Assembly (NCBI GenBank): GCA_963573385.1
Contig: CAUYLG010026912.1
Location: forward strand, 18,621 to 82,620
Direction of reading: 5' to 3'
Source: Cacajao melanocephalus
Lineage: Eukaryota > Chordata > Mammalia > Primates > Pitheciidae
Length of the DNA stretch: 64,000 bases
The notes under the pieces are model-generated. The model was not told where the DNA came from and did no database searches. It worked only from the letters and a program-made list of their open reading frames with translations. The stretch's first letter is position 1. Each line of letters opens with the position of its first letter. A program made the position numbers and the translations under genes. Shown piece after piece: positions 36,136 through 49,661 of this stretch.

Positions 36136-37089
36136 ATTTGCTGAGGCTGCCTACACATTCAGCCATGGTTATTTGTTGTGAATAAACTCTTCAATCAATT
36201 CAGCTGAACATTTACCTTCCTTAATATTTTGGCTATATTGAATTTTTTATAGACGCAAATAACCAGTTATCTTGTAGAGGTTTTGTATAATCAACTAATT
36301 TATTTTCAACAAAGTGTGTTTTTTTATGGGAGTGATGACTGGCTAGGATGAAATGTTGGCACCTTTTTCTCTGAATGATATTGACACATCAGTACTGATA
36401 ATTTAACTTTCATATTCCAACTGGCAATTTTAGCTAGAATCACAGGGAGATGAAATGGGAGGAAGAAAAGATAGGTGGGAAAGGAATTTAAAAATGTATA
36501 AAGATATGACGAACAACATAACTTTTTTAAAAAAGCGCAATGAGAGTACATTTCAAAGTCATAGTGGTTTTTGACTTCAAAGAATTATCAACAGTAAAAA
36601 AAGGATCAGTAGTTTTCTCTCCACAAACAGCACAATTTCATGTGTCTTCATAGTGATCCAGAACTGTTTTTAAATTCAAACCATTTTACTTGTTTGACTG
36701 CTTGTCTTGTTTCTATAATCTGTTGTTATGGAAATGACTGAGATGTCAAAACATTATTCAGTATGATCCCACAGGGGAAAGGGAGGTTCTAGGAGAAAAA
36801 CTCTGAAAGAGGTTTAGAGACAAACTGAAAACAAATTTGGACTTTGCACTTAAAAATCACACACATTTTTTGCTTGGCTGTGCTTTTGTTTTTTCAAGCC
36901 ACTTCCTCCCCTGTGGACGCTTAATTCTCTAGTTGGTGAAAGGGCCCTGAAGCCCATTTTCAGTTGTTTATCATATACTTGTGAACCCAAATAAGTCAAT
37001 GACACCATTTTGTGTTTGCACACCAGGAACAGTTCAACCATTTTGAGTGAACTGACAAGCTAATATAAATGAAATGAATCAAACTAGTT
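36136..37089. other. No recognised feature
   Basis: Unassigned sequence. Antisense frames of 63-75 codons overlap one another and have no family signature. Confidence 0.5.
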
Positions 37090-37132
37090 ATTACTTTTAA
37101 TGGTAAGCCACAGTTACTTTTGCACCAACTTA
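37090..37132 (+). mobile_element. Half of a MADE1 mariner MITE
   Basis: The 43 bp from 'ttacttttaatggtaagcca' to 'ttttgcaccaacttaa' match the right half of the 80-bp MADE1 palindrome, including one terminal inverted repeat. The left half is missing, so the hairpin typical of this family (and of miR-548 precursors) cannot form. Confidence 0.85.
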
Positions 37133-37702
37133 ATATTTGGAATAATGGACACGCTAAATGACTGTTTAAAAATCTTATTACTCTCAATACCTTTCCATTT
37201 TTTTTTTTTTTTTTGTAAATATAGACATGTTCTGCAAAGGTCAGCTTTTTATCAAGTGTAAAATCTATTGTCCTGAAATGTTTATTTCATAGCTCAAATG
37301 ACTTGCTGCAATTTTAATATATGCTTTAAAAACTGTGAGCTTCAAACAACATAATAAAAAATGTGTTTATGTAAATAAATGCATTTATTCTTCTTCGTCT
37401 TAGGATTTAAGGAGATAATTGCATTACCACTTTCAACTTGCCATTATCTGGGTTTGGTAAATATTGGTCAAGTTAGTTCTTTGTAAATAATAGACCAAAA
37501 CCATTGACCAAAAGAGATAATCTTCCATTCAAAAAGAAAATATTAGAATTATGGAAGAGAAATTTACCATCATGTTAAACATTTGAAAAAGCTGGGCTAT
37601 TTGGTGGGTGTTCCCTTCTGGGATCATATCAGACGTGCATCAGCCACTAATCTGGCAGTAAATATCTGTCAGGGCGGTCTGCAACCTGATAAAGTCATCT
37701 GG
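37133..37702. other. No recognised feature
   Basis: Unassigned sequence; includes a 16-T run at about 37199-37214. Confidence 0.5.
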
Positions 37703-37825
37703 AGCTGACTTTCCTAGTGGTGGGAACCATGTCAGTGTTATTTTGCAATGCACACATGGCAGCTAGCACAGTGCATTGACATTTAGTAGTTTCACAATAA
37801 ATGCTTGTGGAATGAGGTTGGTTGA
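37703..37825 (+). mobile_element. L2/MIR3-type 3' end (sense)
   Basis: 'ggcagctagcacagtgcatt' and 'cacaataaatgcttgtggaa' match the L2 terminal region. Confidence 0.7.
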
Positions 37826-38737
37826 GGGTACAGTCATTATCTATATAATGGGAATGGAGCCAAATGTGATTCAAAATGGGGTTTTTGAGAAGAAACAAGT
37901 GATGTATGTGGAAGTCTTTTAAAAAGTTAAAAGTTATTCTTACATAAATATATTGGTCACTTTAGAAGTATTTTTTCTTTTTAATATTTTATGACATAAG
38001 GTACATACATACATACATCTTCACTTGGAGACAAAGCAGACGTTAGAAAAATGTAATATAAAAATGCATTTTTCAACACCAGGCAATGTTTTTTCAAGCT
38101 TGGATATTCCTCACGCAAATTTGGTGGTTATTTTTGAAAAATTGAATTATTTCTGTAATACTATGGGTTTGCAGGCACTATTACCTTAGGCACTTCAAAA
38201 TTATTTCTAGATAATTAGGGTGTTCTGTTATTTAACTGTATCATGTTACTACTCCCTTTGCTGAAACAATGTTCTGTGGTCTTACACCCTGAAATTCTCC
38301 AAGTAATGCTTAAATTTGCAACTTTGCATTTCTTATGTTGAAGCTGTCTCTGTAAATGTTGGGTCCTTGTGTAATTCCTCCATATCTTTCTTAGCTTAGT
38401 CAACTCTAAATAGGCCCTTAAATCTTCCTGTTCCAGTCCCCAAAAAAGGAATTGAACATAGGCTTAATGTTGATGGCCTAATTTGATAAGCTATAATTTA
38501 AGTTATGCAATTAACAGTCTATTTTATATATAGAAAAGTTCACATAAATAGGAACAGATTGCATTTGCTCCTTGCAATTATTATGTTATTGTGATATTCT
38601 AGAAGTCTCCAAAAACTATTTTTAAATTGTGTCATGATATCGAATATTCTTGTTGAGAAATTAAAATAGTAATTAACTCTTTAAAAAGATAGAACAGATG
38701 TATTTTGAAATGTATAGTATTATGTGTGGAAAGAGAA
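37826..38737. other. No recognised feature
   Basis: Unassigned sequence with a short CATA run at about 38002-38018. Confidence 0.5.
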
Positions 38738-38910
38738 GGAAAAATAACTAATGTTTGTTAACATCTACTATGTGCCATGCACTGTGATAGGGAATTTACA
38801 TGTATTAAAATCTTCACAGCAAGATTATCCCAATTTACAAATAGGAAAATGATTCTCAAAGAGTTTCAGGTAAGACAATTGATACCACAGTTATTAAGTG
38901 GTAGAAAGCA
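38738..38910 (-). mobile_element. MIR, antisense
   Basis: A clear MIR complement: 'catctactatgtgccatgca', 'attatcccaatttacaaata' and 'gattctcaaagagtttcagg'. Confidence 0.92.
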
Positions 38911-38919
38911 TGTATGTTT

Positions 38920-41199
38920 TTAAAATAAACTTTTAATTTTAGAATGGTTTTGTATTTATAGAAAAGTTATGAAACTCCTTATACCCCATACCCAGGTTCC
39001 CCTATTTTTAACATCTTATATTAGTGTGGTACATTTCTCAGTTCATGTACCAACATTGATGTACCAATAATCTTGATAGAACTAATGTACCAATATCTTG
39101 GCTATAACAGTTTCTCAGTCTTTACTTGATTTTGATGACCTTGACAGTTTTGAGAAATGTTGGTCAAGCATGACATAGAATGACCTTCAATTTTGATTTA
39201 TCTAACGTTTTTCTTATGGTTTGATTGATGTTACTGTTTTACAGAGGAGTACTATAGAGGTAAAATGTCGTCTTCATCATATCACCTTAGGGTATGTGCT
39301 AGTAGCATGACTTTTCACTGTTAATCGTCAAGTTCACTATCGACTTGAACTTGATCACCTGGTTTATCAGATTTCACCACTGTCAAGTTACCCTTCCAAG
39401 CCCCCCTTTCCATATTGTTCACTTTGGAATGAAGTCACTATGCTCAAGCTGTACATAAGGGGTGGAGAGTTCTGCATCATGCCCTGGATGAGAGTTACAC
39501 ATAAAGCATTTGAGATTCTTCTGTATGAGAGAGAGGCCTACCCTTCCCTGTTTATTTGTTTCTGCAATCATTTATTTACATCAGCATGAACTTACCGATA
39601 TTTTATACATTGGGTTATAAAATAATGCTGCATTATTTGTTCTGTTGCTCATATTGTCCCAGCTTTGGCCACACACAACAAAGGGACACAGGAATCAACC
39701 TAAATTGATAATTCCTGTGTCCCTTTGTTGTGTGTGGCCAAAGCTGGGACAATTTGAGTAACAGAATAAATAATGTAGCATTATTTTATAATCAATTTAG
39801 GTTGATTCCTGTGTCCCTTTGTTGTGTGTGTGCTTTAGTACTGCCTTGCTTTCTAGCACTACAAAAAACCTCCAGGTTCAGATTATATATTCCCTGTTCT
39901 GGCCCTAGAATCAGACATTTCTTCAGAAAGCCCTAGTCCCTTTTATTGATACTAGAAACCAAAATCTTCAGATCATTGTCACTCCTAGGGTATGGCTGAT
40001 TTTAGGCCCTTTCAATTGGCAAGTGTATATACGTATGTATATATTTCTACATGTTTCCATCTATACTTATATGTGAGTTTATACCGATGTCTCAAATTGA
40101 TAGAGTATCACATGAATCATTCTAGCCTTCCCCTTTTGCTTCTCTGTAGACTTTCCCTCCAACAATGAGAAACCTATCTCCTACCATCTGCAGGAAATTT
40201 ACATAGTTGTTCCATTTCAGCATACATGTATAGTGGCTTCAGAATAGTTAACCTGAACCCCCATAAGAAACAATTTTACTACTTAGAGTATAGTACTTAC
40301 AAAAAGTTCTTTTGCTTTTAGTCTTACAGTTTCTACTTATTTGCAAAGTTATTTAAGTCAGTATCTTTTCTCCTACCCTCTTCAGTGAGATTATTCCATA
40401 GGTTTTTAATGCAGTTAATTTTTTTTTTTTTTTGGTCAGTCTGCATTTTATCTTGGAATGCACCCTAGCCACCTAAATAATTTTTTTTCTTTAAATTTAA
40501 TTCTTTGTTCTGTAGAGTTATATTGATTTTGACAAATCAACTGTGTCATCATTATAGTATCATAGAGTATGTTAATTTTCCTAAAAAATCTGCCTCCCTC
40601 GTGCTTAACCTCTTCAATCCTCCCATGACCCTGACAAGCACTGATCTGTTTGCTTTATCTATAGTTTTGGTCTTCCCAGAATGTCATATACATTAGACCA
40701 TATAGTATGTAGCTTTCCAGGCTAACTTGCACTTCATAGTCACATTAATTCATTACATTTTTGCCTGTCTTGATAACTCATTCCACTGCATGCATAGACG
40801 ATAGTTTGATTATACATTCTCCTCTTGAAGGACATGTTGGTTGCTGCTAGTTTTTGGTGATGATAAATAAAGCTGCTATAAATATTGCATGCAGATTTTT
40901 TGTATATACGTAAGTTTTAAATAGGCTGGGTGAACACCCTAAGAGTGCAATTGTTTTTAAGATGATTTCAGCTGTGTTAGAAAATGTCAAACCGTCTTCC
41001 AAATTGGTTTTACCATTTTACATTCCTGCTAGCAGTGATTGAGAATTCCTGTTGCTCTGCAGGCTTGCCAATAACTGGTAACGTCAGTTTTTTGGATTTT
41101 AGCCGTTCTAATAATACATAGTGGTATTTCACCGTTTTTTACAATTTGCGTTTCACTAATGACAAGTAATGTTAAGTTTATTTTTTTCTTGCACATAGG
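38920..41199 (-). mobile_element. Long L1M 3' UTR and ORF2 end, antisense, part 1
   Basis: The plus strand is the complement of an old L1M 3' UTR: 'ttttgtatttatagaaaagt', 'ttggaatgaagtcactatgc', 'ttctagcactacaaaaaacc' and 'tagaatcagacatttcttca'. From ~40480 it passes through 'ccagaatgtcatatacatta' and 'caaaccgtcttccaaattgg' into the last part of ORF2. A template-switch hairpin sits at 39613-39830. The order then continues past an inserted fragment at 41200. Confidence 0.9.
39613..39830. repeat. 83-bp inverted repeat (hairpin) plus third copy
   Basis: The left arm 39613-39695 and right arm 39711-39793 are complementary over 83 bases with about five mismatches, separated by 15 bases. The 40 bases at 39791-39830 are themselves the near-complement of 39670-39709, so parts of the sequence occur three times. 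The parent L1M consensus has only one copy. Confidence 0.96.
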
Positions 41200-41430
41200 C
41201 TTTATTTTTTGAACAGTTACAGTTCACAACAAGATTGAACAGAAAGTACTGAGAGTTCCTATATACTACCTACCCCCACACGTACACAGTTTCCCTCACT
41301 ATCAGCATCCCACACCAGAGTAGTCTATTTGTTACAATTGATGTACCTACATCATTATCACTATCATCATTATCATCCACAGACTATAATTTATATGAGG
41401 GTTTACTCTTGGTGTTAATAATTTTTTAAA
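41200..41430 (-). mobile_element. Second L1 3' end inserted in the antisense L1M
   Basis: The ~230 bp repeat the L1M 3' UTR type already seen at 38930-39000 ('cacaacaagattgaacagaa', 'acagtttccctcactatcag'). They interrupt a run of ORF2 complement that is continuous on either side. This is a short separate insertion. Confidence 0.75.
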
Positions 41431-42525
41431 TACGTTTGCTTCCTATATCGCTTTTTTTCTGATGAGGTGTCTGTTCAGATCTTTTGACCATTTGAAAATT
41501 TGGATTGTTTCCTTTCTTATTGAATTTTGAGTTTTTTAATATTTTGGATACAAGTTCTTTATTAGATTTGTGATTTTTAAATATTTTCTTATATTTGTGA
41601 CTTGTTTTTATTTTCTTAACATCTTTTATGGTCCCCAAAATTTTAGTTTTAATAAAGTCCAACTTATCAATGGTTTCTTTTATGAAACCTGACTTTTGTA
41701 TTGCATCTAAATACATATCACCAACCCAAGGTCATGGAGTTACTTCTTGAAGCTTAACAATTTTGCATTGAACATTTAAGTCTGTGATTGATTTTGAGTA
41801 TTTTTTGTAAAAAGTGTGTGGTCTGTGTCTAGATTCTTTTTCGTATAGACACCCAATATAGCAGCATTTGTTGAAAAGACTGTTCTTTTTCTGTCAGATT
41901 GCCTTTGTGTCTTTGTCAAAGTTCAATTGATTATATTTATGTGGGTCTATTTCTAGGTGTTCTTTTTTTCTCCTCTGTTTTTCTATGTGTTTATCTTTCA
42001 CCAACAGCTTGCCCAGGGGAGGTCAGTCTTTGTTCTTCTAAGGTCTTTAACTGTTTGGAGGCAGCCCACCCACATTATGGACAATCTGCTCTACTCAACG
42101 TCTACCTATTTAAATGTTAATCTCATCCAAAAATCACCCTCATGATTACACCTGCTATTTCTGCTTCTTTGAGAGGTTTTATTTGTCATGAATGGGTTTC
42201 AATTTTATCAAATTCCTTTATTGCAAGTATTGGTATGATTATATTTTTTTCACTCTATTAATATGATGAATTATACTGATGATTTATAAATGTTCAACCT
42301 TACATTACTTGCATAAACTCTTAGTTTTTGTTATCCTTTTAATTTATTGCTTGATTTTTGTTATCCTTTTAATATGTTGCTGAGTTTGATTGGCTAACAT
42401 TTTGTTCAGGATTTTTGTATCTGCATTCAATAAAGATAATAGTCTGTAGTTTTCTTGTAACTTTTTTGTTATTGGGACAATGCTGGCTTTAACAAATGAT
42501 TTGAGAAGTATTATTTCTGCCTATA
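41431..42525 (-). mobile_element. L1M ORF2, antisense, part 2
   Basis: ORF2 complement resumes at 'gatgaggtgtctgttcagat' and continues through 'gtccaacttatcaatggttt', 'tttgttgaaaagactgttct' and 'atttatgtgggtctatttct'. After ~41960 the match skips parts of ORF2, so internal deletions are likely. A 30-bp tandem duplication lies at 42325-42384. Confidence 0.88.
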
Positions 42526-42754
42526 CAAGTGGAAGAGCTTGTGTCTTTTAGCTAAAAATGTAAATGTGCTTGTATCCTTCTGCCACTGACTCATTCTCCA
42601 AACCTGGTTGACTCATCTCATCTCAAGATATACGTCTCCCACTGTAAAATTAAGGATTAAGTCTAGATAAACCAAAATATCTCTTTCGGTTCCAGAAACA
42701 GGATATCCATTTTTACATGTAGTAAAAAACAAAACCCCTCAAATGAAATGACTA

Positions 42755-42960
42755 CTTTATATTTCATAAAATACTTTCCTGGTCATTATATTATTGTATT
42801 CTACCAACCATGTTAAATAAAGCAGGTAGTATTTCTCTTTACAGATGAAATTACTGAAACTCATCAAAGATACTTAAGTTTTCTAAAGTCATAGTTTCTA
42901 AGTAGTATTGTCAAGATTCAGACTAAAGATCTTTGGGCCAGCCTGCCAAATATCTCCAAT
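42755..42960 (-). mobile_element. MIR, antisense
   Basis: 'agcaggtagtatttctcttt', 'acagatgaaattactgaaac' and 'caagattcagactaaagatc' follow MIR complement order. Confidence 0.78.
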
Positions 42961-43065
42961 TTTGCAAGTACACTGGTTTAATGCATCACCCAATAAACTC
43001 ATTCTCCTTACACATTCTTCCAAAGATGATTCCTACTCTTCCTTAGGAACTTGCCCCATATCTAG

Positions 43066-43417
<352 letters not shown>

Positions 43418-44454
43418 TTTTATTAAAAATGAGATTTACTCAGAAGCCTATTTTCTTATTTATTTTTGCTGTGATTATTAAATTTCAGTTTTCTGCTGTA
43501 CATAGAAATCAGATTATTACATTAATTTTTTTTTAACAAAATACGGTCTGGCCTAACCAGCAAAAGTATAATTGTTCTGCAGCCCAAATTGCACAACTGG
43601 TATGAGATGGATATAATTAAATAGCAAGGGAGAGAAGGGAGAGCTCTCAGGCCCTGCTGCAAGGAAAACCAGAATAAGTTCACAGCTCTCTAAATTTGCC
43701 ATCACACTGATATCTTTATCTCCTGTTAGCTACAAAGACTTTGCTAATCATTGCACTACACAGTGGTAACAGACTTATAATAAATGGATCACATCCTGAG
43801 GCTGTCTGTCAAAAGAGTCTGTTAATATGATTTTAAAATAGAAGTCAGGTCTAGAGAGTCTCCAACTCCTCACAGAAATGATATTTGGCTTTTCCATTAT
43901 AAAAATTTCCCATGCTGATTAAAGTAAGCAAAGTTGTCCTGAGTCTGGGATTTATCTGTCCCTGAGAGGAATCAGGCATTTTGCCCATAGATTTTTCAGG
44001 AGGGTTATAATTGTTGTAATGTTACACGGGCCATGGTTATTGGTTGTGGTCAAGATAACCGTAGCAAATAGGAGGAAGACATCATAACTGTTGTGTTAAT
44101 AGAGGGTTCTGGGTTTCTCTGCATGGGCGGGGATTCACTGAGAAGTAGCAGTTCTTGGCAAGTCAATGATCAGATATTTAGAGTAAAGCATGAAATCTTT
44201 CAGAAACTAGGAACACAAAGTTTGTGATGGGAAATGAGGATGTTGAAAATAAAATAACTTGTGAACACCCAAGGGGAATGATCTGGAGACTCATAAAATG
44301 TCGATCAGACAGTGTAAAAGGGAAAGCCATTTTGAAAAAGAGAATCCACATGGAGGCCACAAAACTGTGATTAATCAAAAAGATCTTCCTTTTATTTGCT
44401 TATGTGTGGGAGATGACTTGAATCATAATGACATATAACCACCACCATAAAAAC
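43418..44454. other. No recognised feature
   Basis: 1 kb of unassigned sequence; no supported open frame. Confidence 0.5.
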
Positions 44455-44700
44455 AATTACCATTATTGAGCGCTGTGTGCTAAGAATTCTCAAAAGCATG
44501 TATTAATGCAGTAATTCTCACATTCGCCCTATGAAATAGCTACAAATATTATTTTCATTCTGTAGATGAAGAAGCTTAAGTCAGAGAAGTTGAGTGACTG
44601 GCCAAATGACATAGAGAGAGTAATTGGCAGAGCCAGGATTCCAGAGAAGCCTGCCACATTCAAAATCTCCTTCTCTTCACCTGAACATTATGCTGCTTCA
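44455..44700 (-). mobile_element. MIR, antisense, well preserved
   Basis: Nearly full-length MIR complement: 'attgagcgctgtgtgctaag', 'cctatgaaatagctacaaat', 'agaagttgagtgactggcca' and 'ggcagagccaggattccaga'. A 66-codon frame at 44566-44766 runs through it and is a by-product. Confidence 0.93.
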
Positions 44701-44952
44701 CTGTCTGATCAAATGTGTCAGATCTGGATGATGATGCCTAATTTATTGAAACCAATACATGATTAATTTTGTATACCAAATGAGACACAGCACAGTGAAG
44801 AAGGGAAAACAAACAAAAACAAAAAGAAATAAACATAGGCTTTGCAATCTGATAAACTGGAATCTCATCTTCTAAATAGGAAGCTAACCAAAATAGATAA
44901 CCCAAAGGACCATGTTTTAAAGCTACAACAATAACTCATTTGCACAGTTTTG

Positions 44953-45465
44953 GTATATGTATTACTCTTCCATTGCTGATGTAACAAATTACCACATATC
45001 TAGTGGCCTAAGGCAGCACAATTTTATCATGTAACAGTTTTGTAATTCAAAATCGGACACAGATTTCAATGGTCTGAAATCAAGATGTCACAGGGCTGGT
45101 TTCTGTTTGGAACCTCTAGGAAAAAAATTGTTTCTTTGCCAATTCCACTTCCTAAAAACCTCTCATATTCTTTTTCTCATGGTCTCCTCCCTCTGTCTCC
45201 AAGACAGCAATGTTGGATGTCTCTGGCCATGTTTCCATAGTCATATTACTCTCTCACCATAGCCAAGAAAGATTCTGAAATTCTGAGGACCCATGTAGTT
45301 AGACCTGGCCCAGATGAATAATCCAGGATAATCTCCCCATGTCAAAGCCTTTAATTTCATCCCACCTGCTTAGTCCTTTTTGCAAAGTAGCATAACATAT
45401 TAACAGTTTCCAGCATTAGGACCTGGATATCTTTGGGGAACCATTATTCTGCCTACTACAGTGTA
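44953..45465 (-). mobile_element. MLT1-type MaLR LTR, antisense, near full length
   Basis: The body is 44958-45460 (503 bp). The plus strand runs from TGTATTACTCTTCC to the terminal 'attattctgcctactaca'. Internal blocks are 'aataatccaggataatctcc' and 'cagcattaggacctggatat'. The flanks gtata (44953-44957) and gtgta (45461-45465) are a probable 5-bp duplication with one change. Confidence 0.92.
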
Positions 45466-46799
45466 TAAAGCTAAAAACATGGTAAACACAAACTGAGATC
45501 AAGTATGAGCCTAGAGAAGAAATGTAGGAATCGTTATAAAGGCTAACCTCACAGGAAGATAATGTTCTAAACATTAAAGGGACGTGTTTTCAATCTTGTC
45601 CATCTTTCTCATCTTACAATTGTGAAAATATTTTCTGTAGCTGGAGCTTGATCAAGTCTTCTTCTATTCTTTCCTCTGAGGTGCCTGCAATGTTAGAAGC
45701 TGGGAAAGAGGGACATAAAGACAGCAAGGGTCTCATCTTTCCAGATTCTGAACAATTCTCTCTTTAGGCTGTGAAGCTAGCTTCTCCTGGAGGGATAAAA
45801 GTCCATGTCGACTGATCTTTCTTGGGAATAAATGGCCTTTCAGAGTTTAGAGGGAGTAAAATTCTATGGATAATTTTACCTGCCTCAGATCAATAATAGG
45901 CATCATATTCTTCTTCAAAGAACATCTTTTCCAGTACTCACCCCTGCATACCCATACAAAAAAAAAAAGTAATTATTATACTAAGTATCAATTTAGCCTT
46001 GGAAAAAAGGAGGAAGAAGGTTGTCACTGGAAATTGTTAATAGGATCTAACTGAATCCCACTTCTTTTAAGTTGTGATTAAACAACAACAACAGAAAGCA
46101 TCCAAAGAGTTCACAGAGTAAATGCTGACATCCTGTTCTGAATGTTCTTTGAGGGATCTAAAGCACCAGCCACCCTCAAAAACACACGTGTTCTCTCCAA
46201 TCCATCCTCCATTCAAACAATGAATTGCTAACCTTTTCATTAGGGGGTTTGTGTGTGAAATACGAACAAACCTGTTCAATTTATCATCCCAGAATAAACC
46301 TGTCATACTGTCACAGGAGCAGGGAATATCCAATTGCTAATATCAAACGCTGTAAAAAGGGTTCAACTTCGAGTTCCTAGGGAGTGACCCATTTTTGCAG
46401 CAGAGTACAAGTAGGCAGAAAATTATTTTAGAACATTATCAGTAAAATGTTGAACTCAAAAATCCTACTTGGACAAAGAAAAAGACCCTCATGTAAGTAT
46501 GTTAATTGAAATATTCAGAAATATTTCTGAAATACTCACACATTACAGATTAGGACCCAGATATGTCTTCCCCCTTCTGAATGTAATATTCTTCCAATTT
46601 AAGCAGGTTAACTCAATTGCTGAGAGCCTAGAAAAGAGGTCAGGGATGAAATAGTCCTCTTAATGTAAGAAGAAATTTATGTTCTATCAAGACAGACTAT
46701 TCTGGAAATCCTAGCCAGTTACTTTGCAGAAGTCTGTCATTATGGGACTAGATAATAAGAATACAATATAGTAAAATAGAGGATTTGTACTACTGTTTT
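45466..46799. other. No recognised feature
   Basis: Unassigned sequence. The antisense 88-codon frame at 46067-46333 has no recognised motif. Confidence 0.5.
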
Positions 46800-47100
46800 C
46801 ATCAGAAAAATCTAGGTTGCACTGGGGTAATAAACACCAAAATCCCAGTGGCTTAAGACCATCCAAAAATCTTTTTCATGGTCTGGGACTAGGTGACTCT
46901 CCAGGGCAACTGTATCCCACATGGTACTCAACATTCCAGGTTTGTAGCTTTTCCATTTTGCAGGAGACTGTCACATTTTGTTGTGGCAGGAAAAGAGGAC
47001 CTTGGAGAGACACATGTTGACATCTACATCCTGCCATTCACAGCCAATTTTCTAGGACGAGGCACTGCAATGCTTCTGGGAAATACACTTTTAATATACT
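46800..47100 (-). mobile_element. Possible old LTR fragment, antisense
   Basis: 'tcccagtggcttaagaccat' and 'ggtgactctccagggcaact' resemble antisense MaLR/ERVL LTR text, but I cannot fix ends or family. Confidence 0.35.
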
Positions 47101-48589
47101 AGAATTGAAAACATTGGTGAGAGCTAGCATTGTCTACCACATACAGGTAGGTAAAAAATCTGGAGGTTCTGAAGCTCATGGCATAGGCTTGTGTGTGAAC
47201 ATTAATCTGTGAGAGCATATTATGATATGGTGGGAATTCCATGGGATAAGGTACTACTAGCGGACATATAATTAACTGACTTCCAATAGTGTAGGTGTTA
47301 CTCCTTCATGCACAATTTAAATCTATCCAATTCTGGTGACATGAAATAGAATAAATGACATTAAAACAACTTTGATCATCAGTACATTGTTGAGAAAACA
47401 CAGAGTTGCTTAATAGTTGTGTACAATATGTTGTTGAAGACCACTAATGCAGAATTAAATTATAAAAACTGGGCCTCTGTGCATAAGATGCCAGTAACTA
47501 AATCAATGCTTTGTTTGCATAAATGATGAAAGGCTTTAAGTTACTGAGAAAGTATTATCATAAATACGAGAGGCAAGTTTTGTACTAGCCATGATAGAAA
47601 TGAGTGACTAAAAGCTAAGTGGAATTTTCTGATTATGCTTAGGTTTTACTACTTTTCAAAACTTAGTGTCTATTATTAAAGTTACTCATAAAAATAAGAA
47701 ATCTAAAAAAGATTTCTTCTGCAAAAATGGATATTAGATACATTAGCTATGCATAGGTCAAAAATCTGCCCTTAATATACGACATTTTGACTTCTTTTTA
47801 TTAACCTTGAGTTAGTATCTTTTGTTGATTAATTTATTTGTTATTGATACATTCTTTGGCCTTACAACATTTCATTTGCCTTTTTTCATGGTTAGAGTTA
47901 CATAGAGTTACATTCCTTTATTTTCAAGTTATGTTAAATGTGGGATTCATTTGTGTAATTTTAAATTTATTTAACGTTTTTTCCTGGGTATGAGGATATG
48001 GAGGAGAACACAATATAACTTTTCTAAATTCTAAGGAAACGAGAGTGCCCACGTCCCTCTAGACAATTTTGTAACCTTAATGGGAAGGTTCTGGGTAACA
48101 CAAATATACCAAGAAGACATAAAACAGAAAGATGAAGATATCAAGTGAGATCACTAGGAAAAACATCCTGAACTCAGCAAAGTTCATATTCTCAGTAAGG
48201 CTCATTCTATGTCCCACAGTCATGGCTACTGATAGGGGCAGGAGGAAGTTATCAGTTATGTGCAGAGCTTAAAGAGGATTGTGCAAAGTGATGACAGGGT
48301 GATCATCTCTGTGAAGCTTTTTGTAACTTTGCTCCTGCGAGAGCATTTGAGGTATTTCATTATTTTGCTCTTGAACCTCAATGAGCTTCATGATATCAAT
48401 GAGTTTTTCTATGATTCTCTGTCAATAGTCTCTGTTAACTGTGAACAGTGAACAACTGAGAAAGTTTATGGTGTCTGGAAACAAGGAGTGGGTCTTGGAA
48501 GTAGAAATGACACTCACATTACAAGGAACACTCACATTTATTTAATAGAACATTTTAACCCCCTTCCTTCCTCATTCTTTTCCCTTCCT
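47101..48589. other. No recognised feature
   Basis: 1.5 kb of unassigned, AT-rich sequence. Confidence 0.5.
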
Positions 48590-48705
48590 ACAACAAAATA
48601 TTATTTAAACACTTAAGGGCAAATCACAATGCTAAGTTAATGGAGTTTAATGAAGTTAGGTTAGATATGGTACCTAATGTGAGAGAACTTACATAGGGAT
48701 AATAT
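48590..48705 (-). mobile_element. Possible L2, antisense
   Basis: 'ggttagatatggtacctaat' followed by 'gagagaacttacatagggat' resembles the antisense L2 segment seen more clearly at 7697-7898. Weak. Confidence 0.45.
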
Positions 48706-49661
48706 ATCCACAGAACTGATATCTATCTTCTACCATAAAGCCCTGTTGTGATGTCACAGATGGCCCTTGGAATTTTACCTGATATTTTTTCTAGATTCAC
48801 TGACAATAACAAAAGGACATGGGTGTTGCCATGTTGCCACATGGCTGTTTTTGCTTTGGCAGTTCAAAGTGTAATGTTTGCAAAAGTCTCAGATTTCTGT
48901 GCCTGTATTTTTGCAGAAAAGCCATGGCACCTATATTTCTTGAACATCTTGAAATAATATGCTTTACTTTGTAAGGACAAAAATAGCTTCAACTGCAGAC
49001 CACCTCTAGGCATTTTTCTTGTTTTTTTTTTCTTCCTCTCAATACTTTTAAGCACCTTAAGCTTTCAACTCTTACACCATAGAAGAACTTAGTCAGTTTA
49101 AATAAAAAGTGATTAACAGCATAAATGGTCAATAAACATCCTACAGTCATCCCTAGGCAAAGAACACGTTCAGCTCACTTTCCCTCCATTTTCCTCATTT
49201 GGAAAGACTGACATACTGTGAAAGTCTAGTCAATAGTTGTTAGCATTTCTGAAAGCTAACCAAGTGAATTAGAGAGACAAAGAATTCTTGGGCAGAATTG
49301 CAGAGTCCCAGATCCACTAAATAACACAGAGGTTACTCTAGCAAAACATTATTTAAGAATCATGTCATTTTCTCCTCTAGAAGACTTGCTTTCTTTAGCT
49401 ATTCTTTTCTCCCCTTTTTTGAGAACTTAGGAACTTACTAAAACTGAAGCCAATGTTGTCACACATGTTAGGTTAGTCACAAAAAGCTTAGGAAAGCTGT
49501 ACGGTGGAATATGACAACTTCAGAATTTGATATGAAATGCAAAGTGAGAATCTTAAACTATTTTTAGGAGAAATAAAAAAATGATGCGTACAAACATGGG
49601 ACAATTGTGAGCTGTCATTATTCCTTGACACTGACAATGTTTTTGTACCATAACTTAAAAG
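48706..49661. other. No recognised feature
   Basis: Unassigned sequence. Frames of 63-69 codons on both strands overlap each other. Confidence 0.5.

Noticed and set aside
37090..37132. MADE1 piece as a miR-548-type microRNA precursor
   Set aside because: Only half of the palindrome is present, so the required hairpin cannot form.
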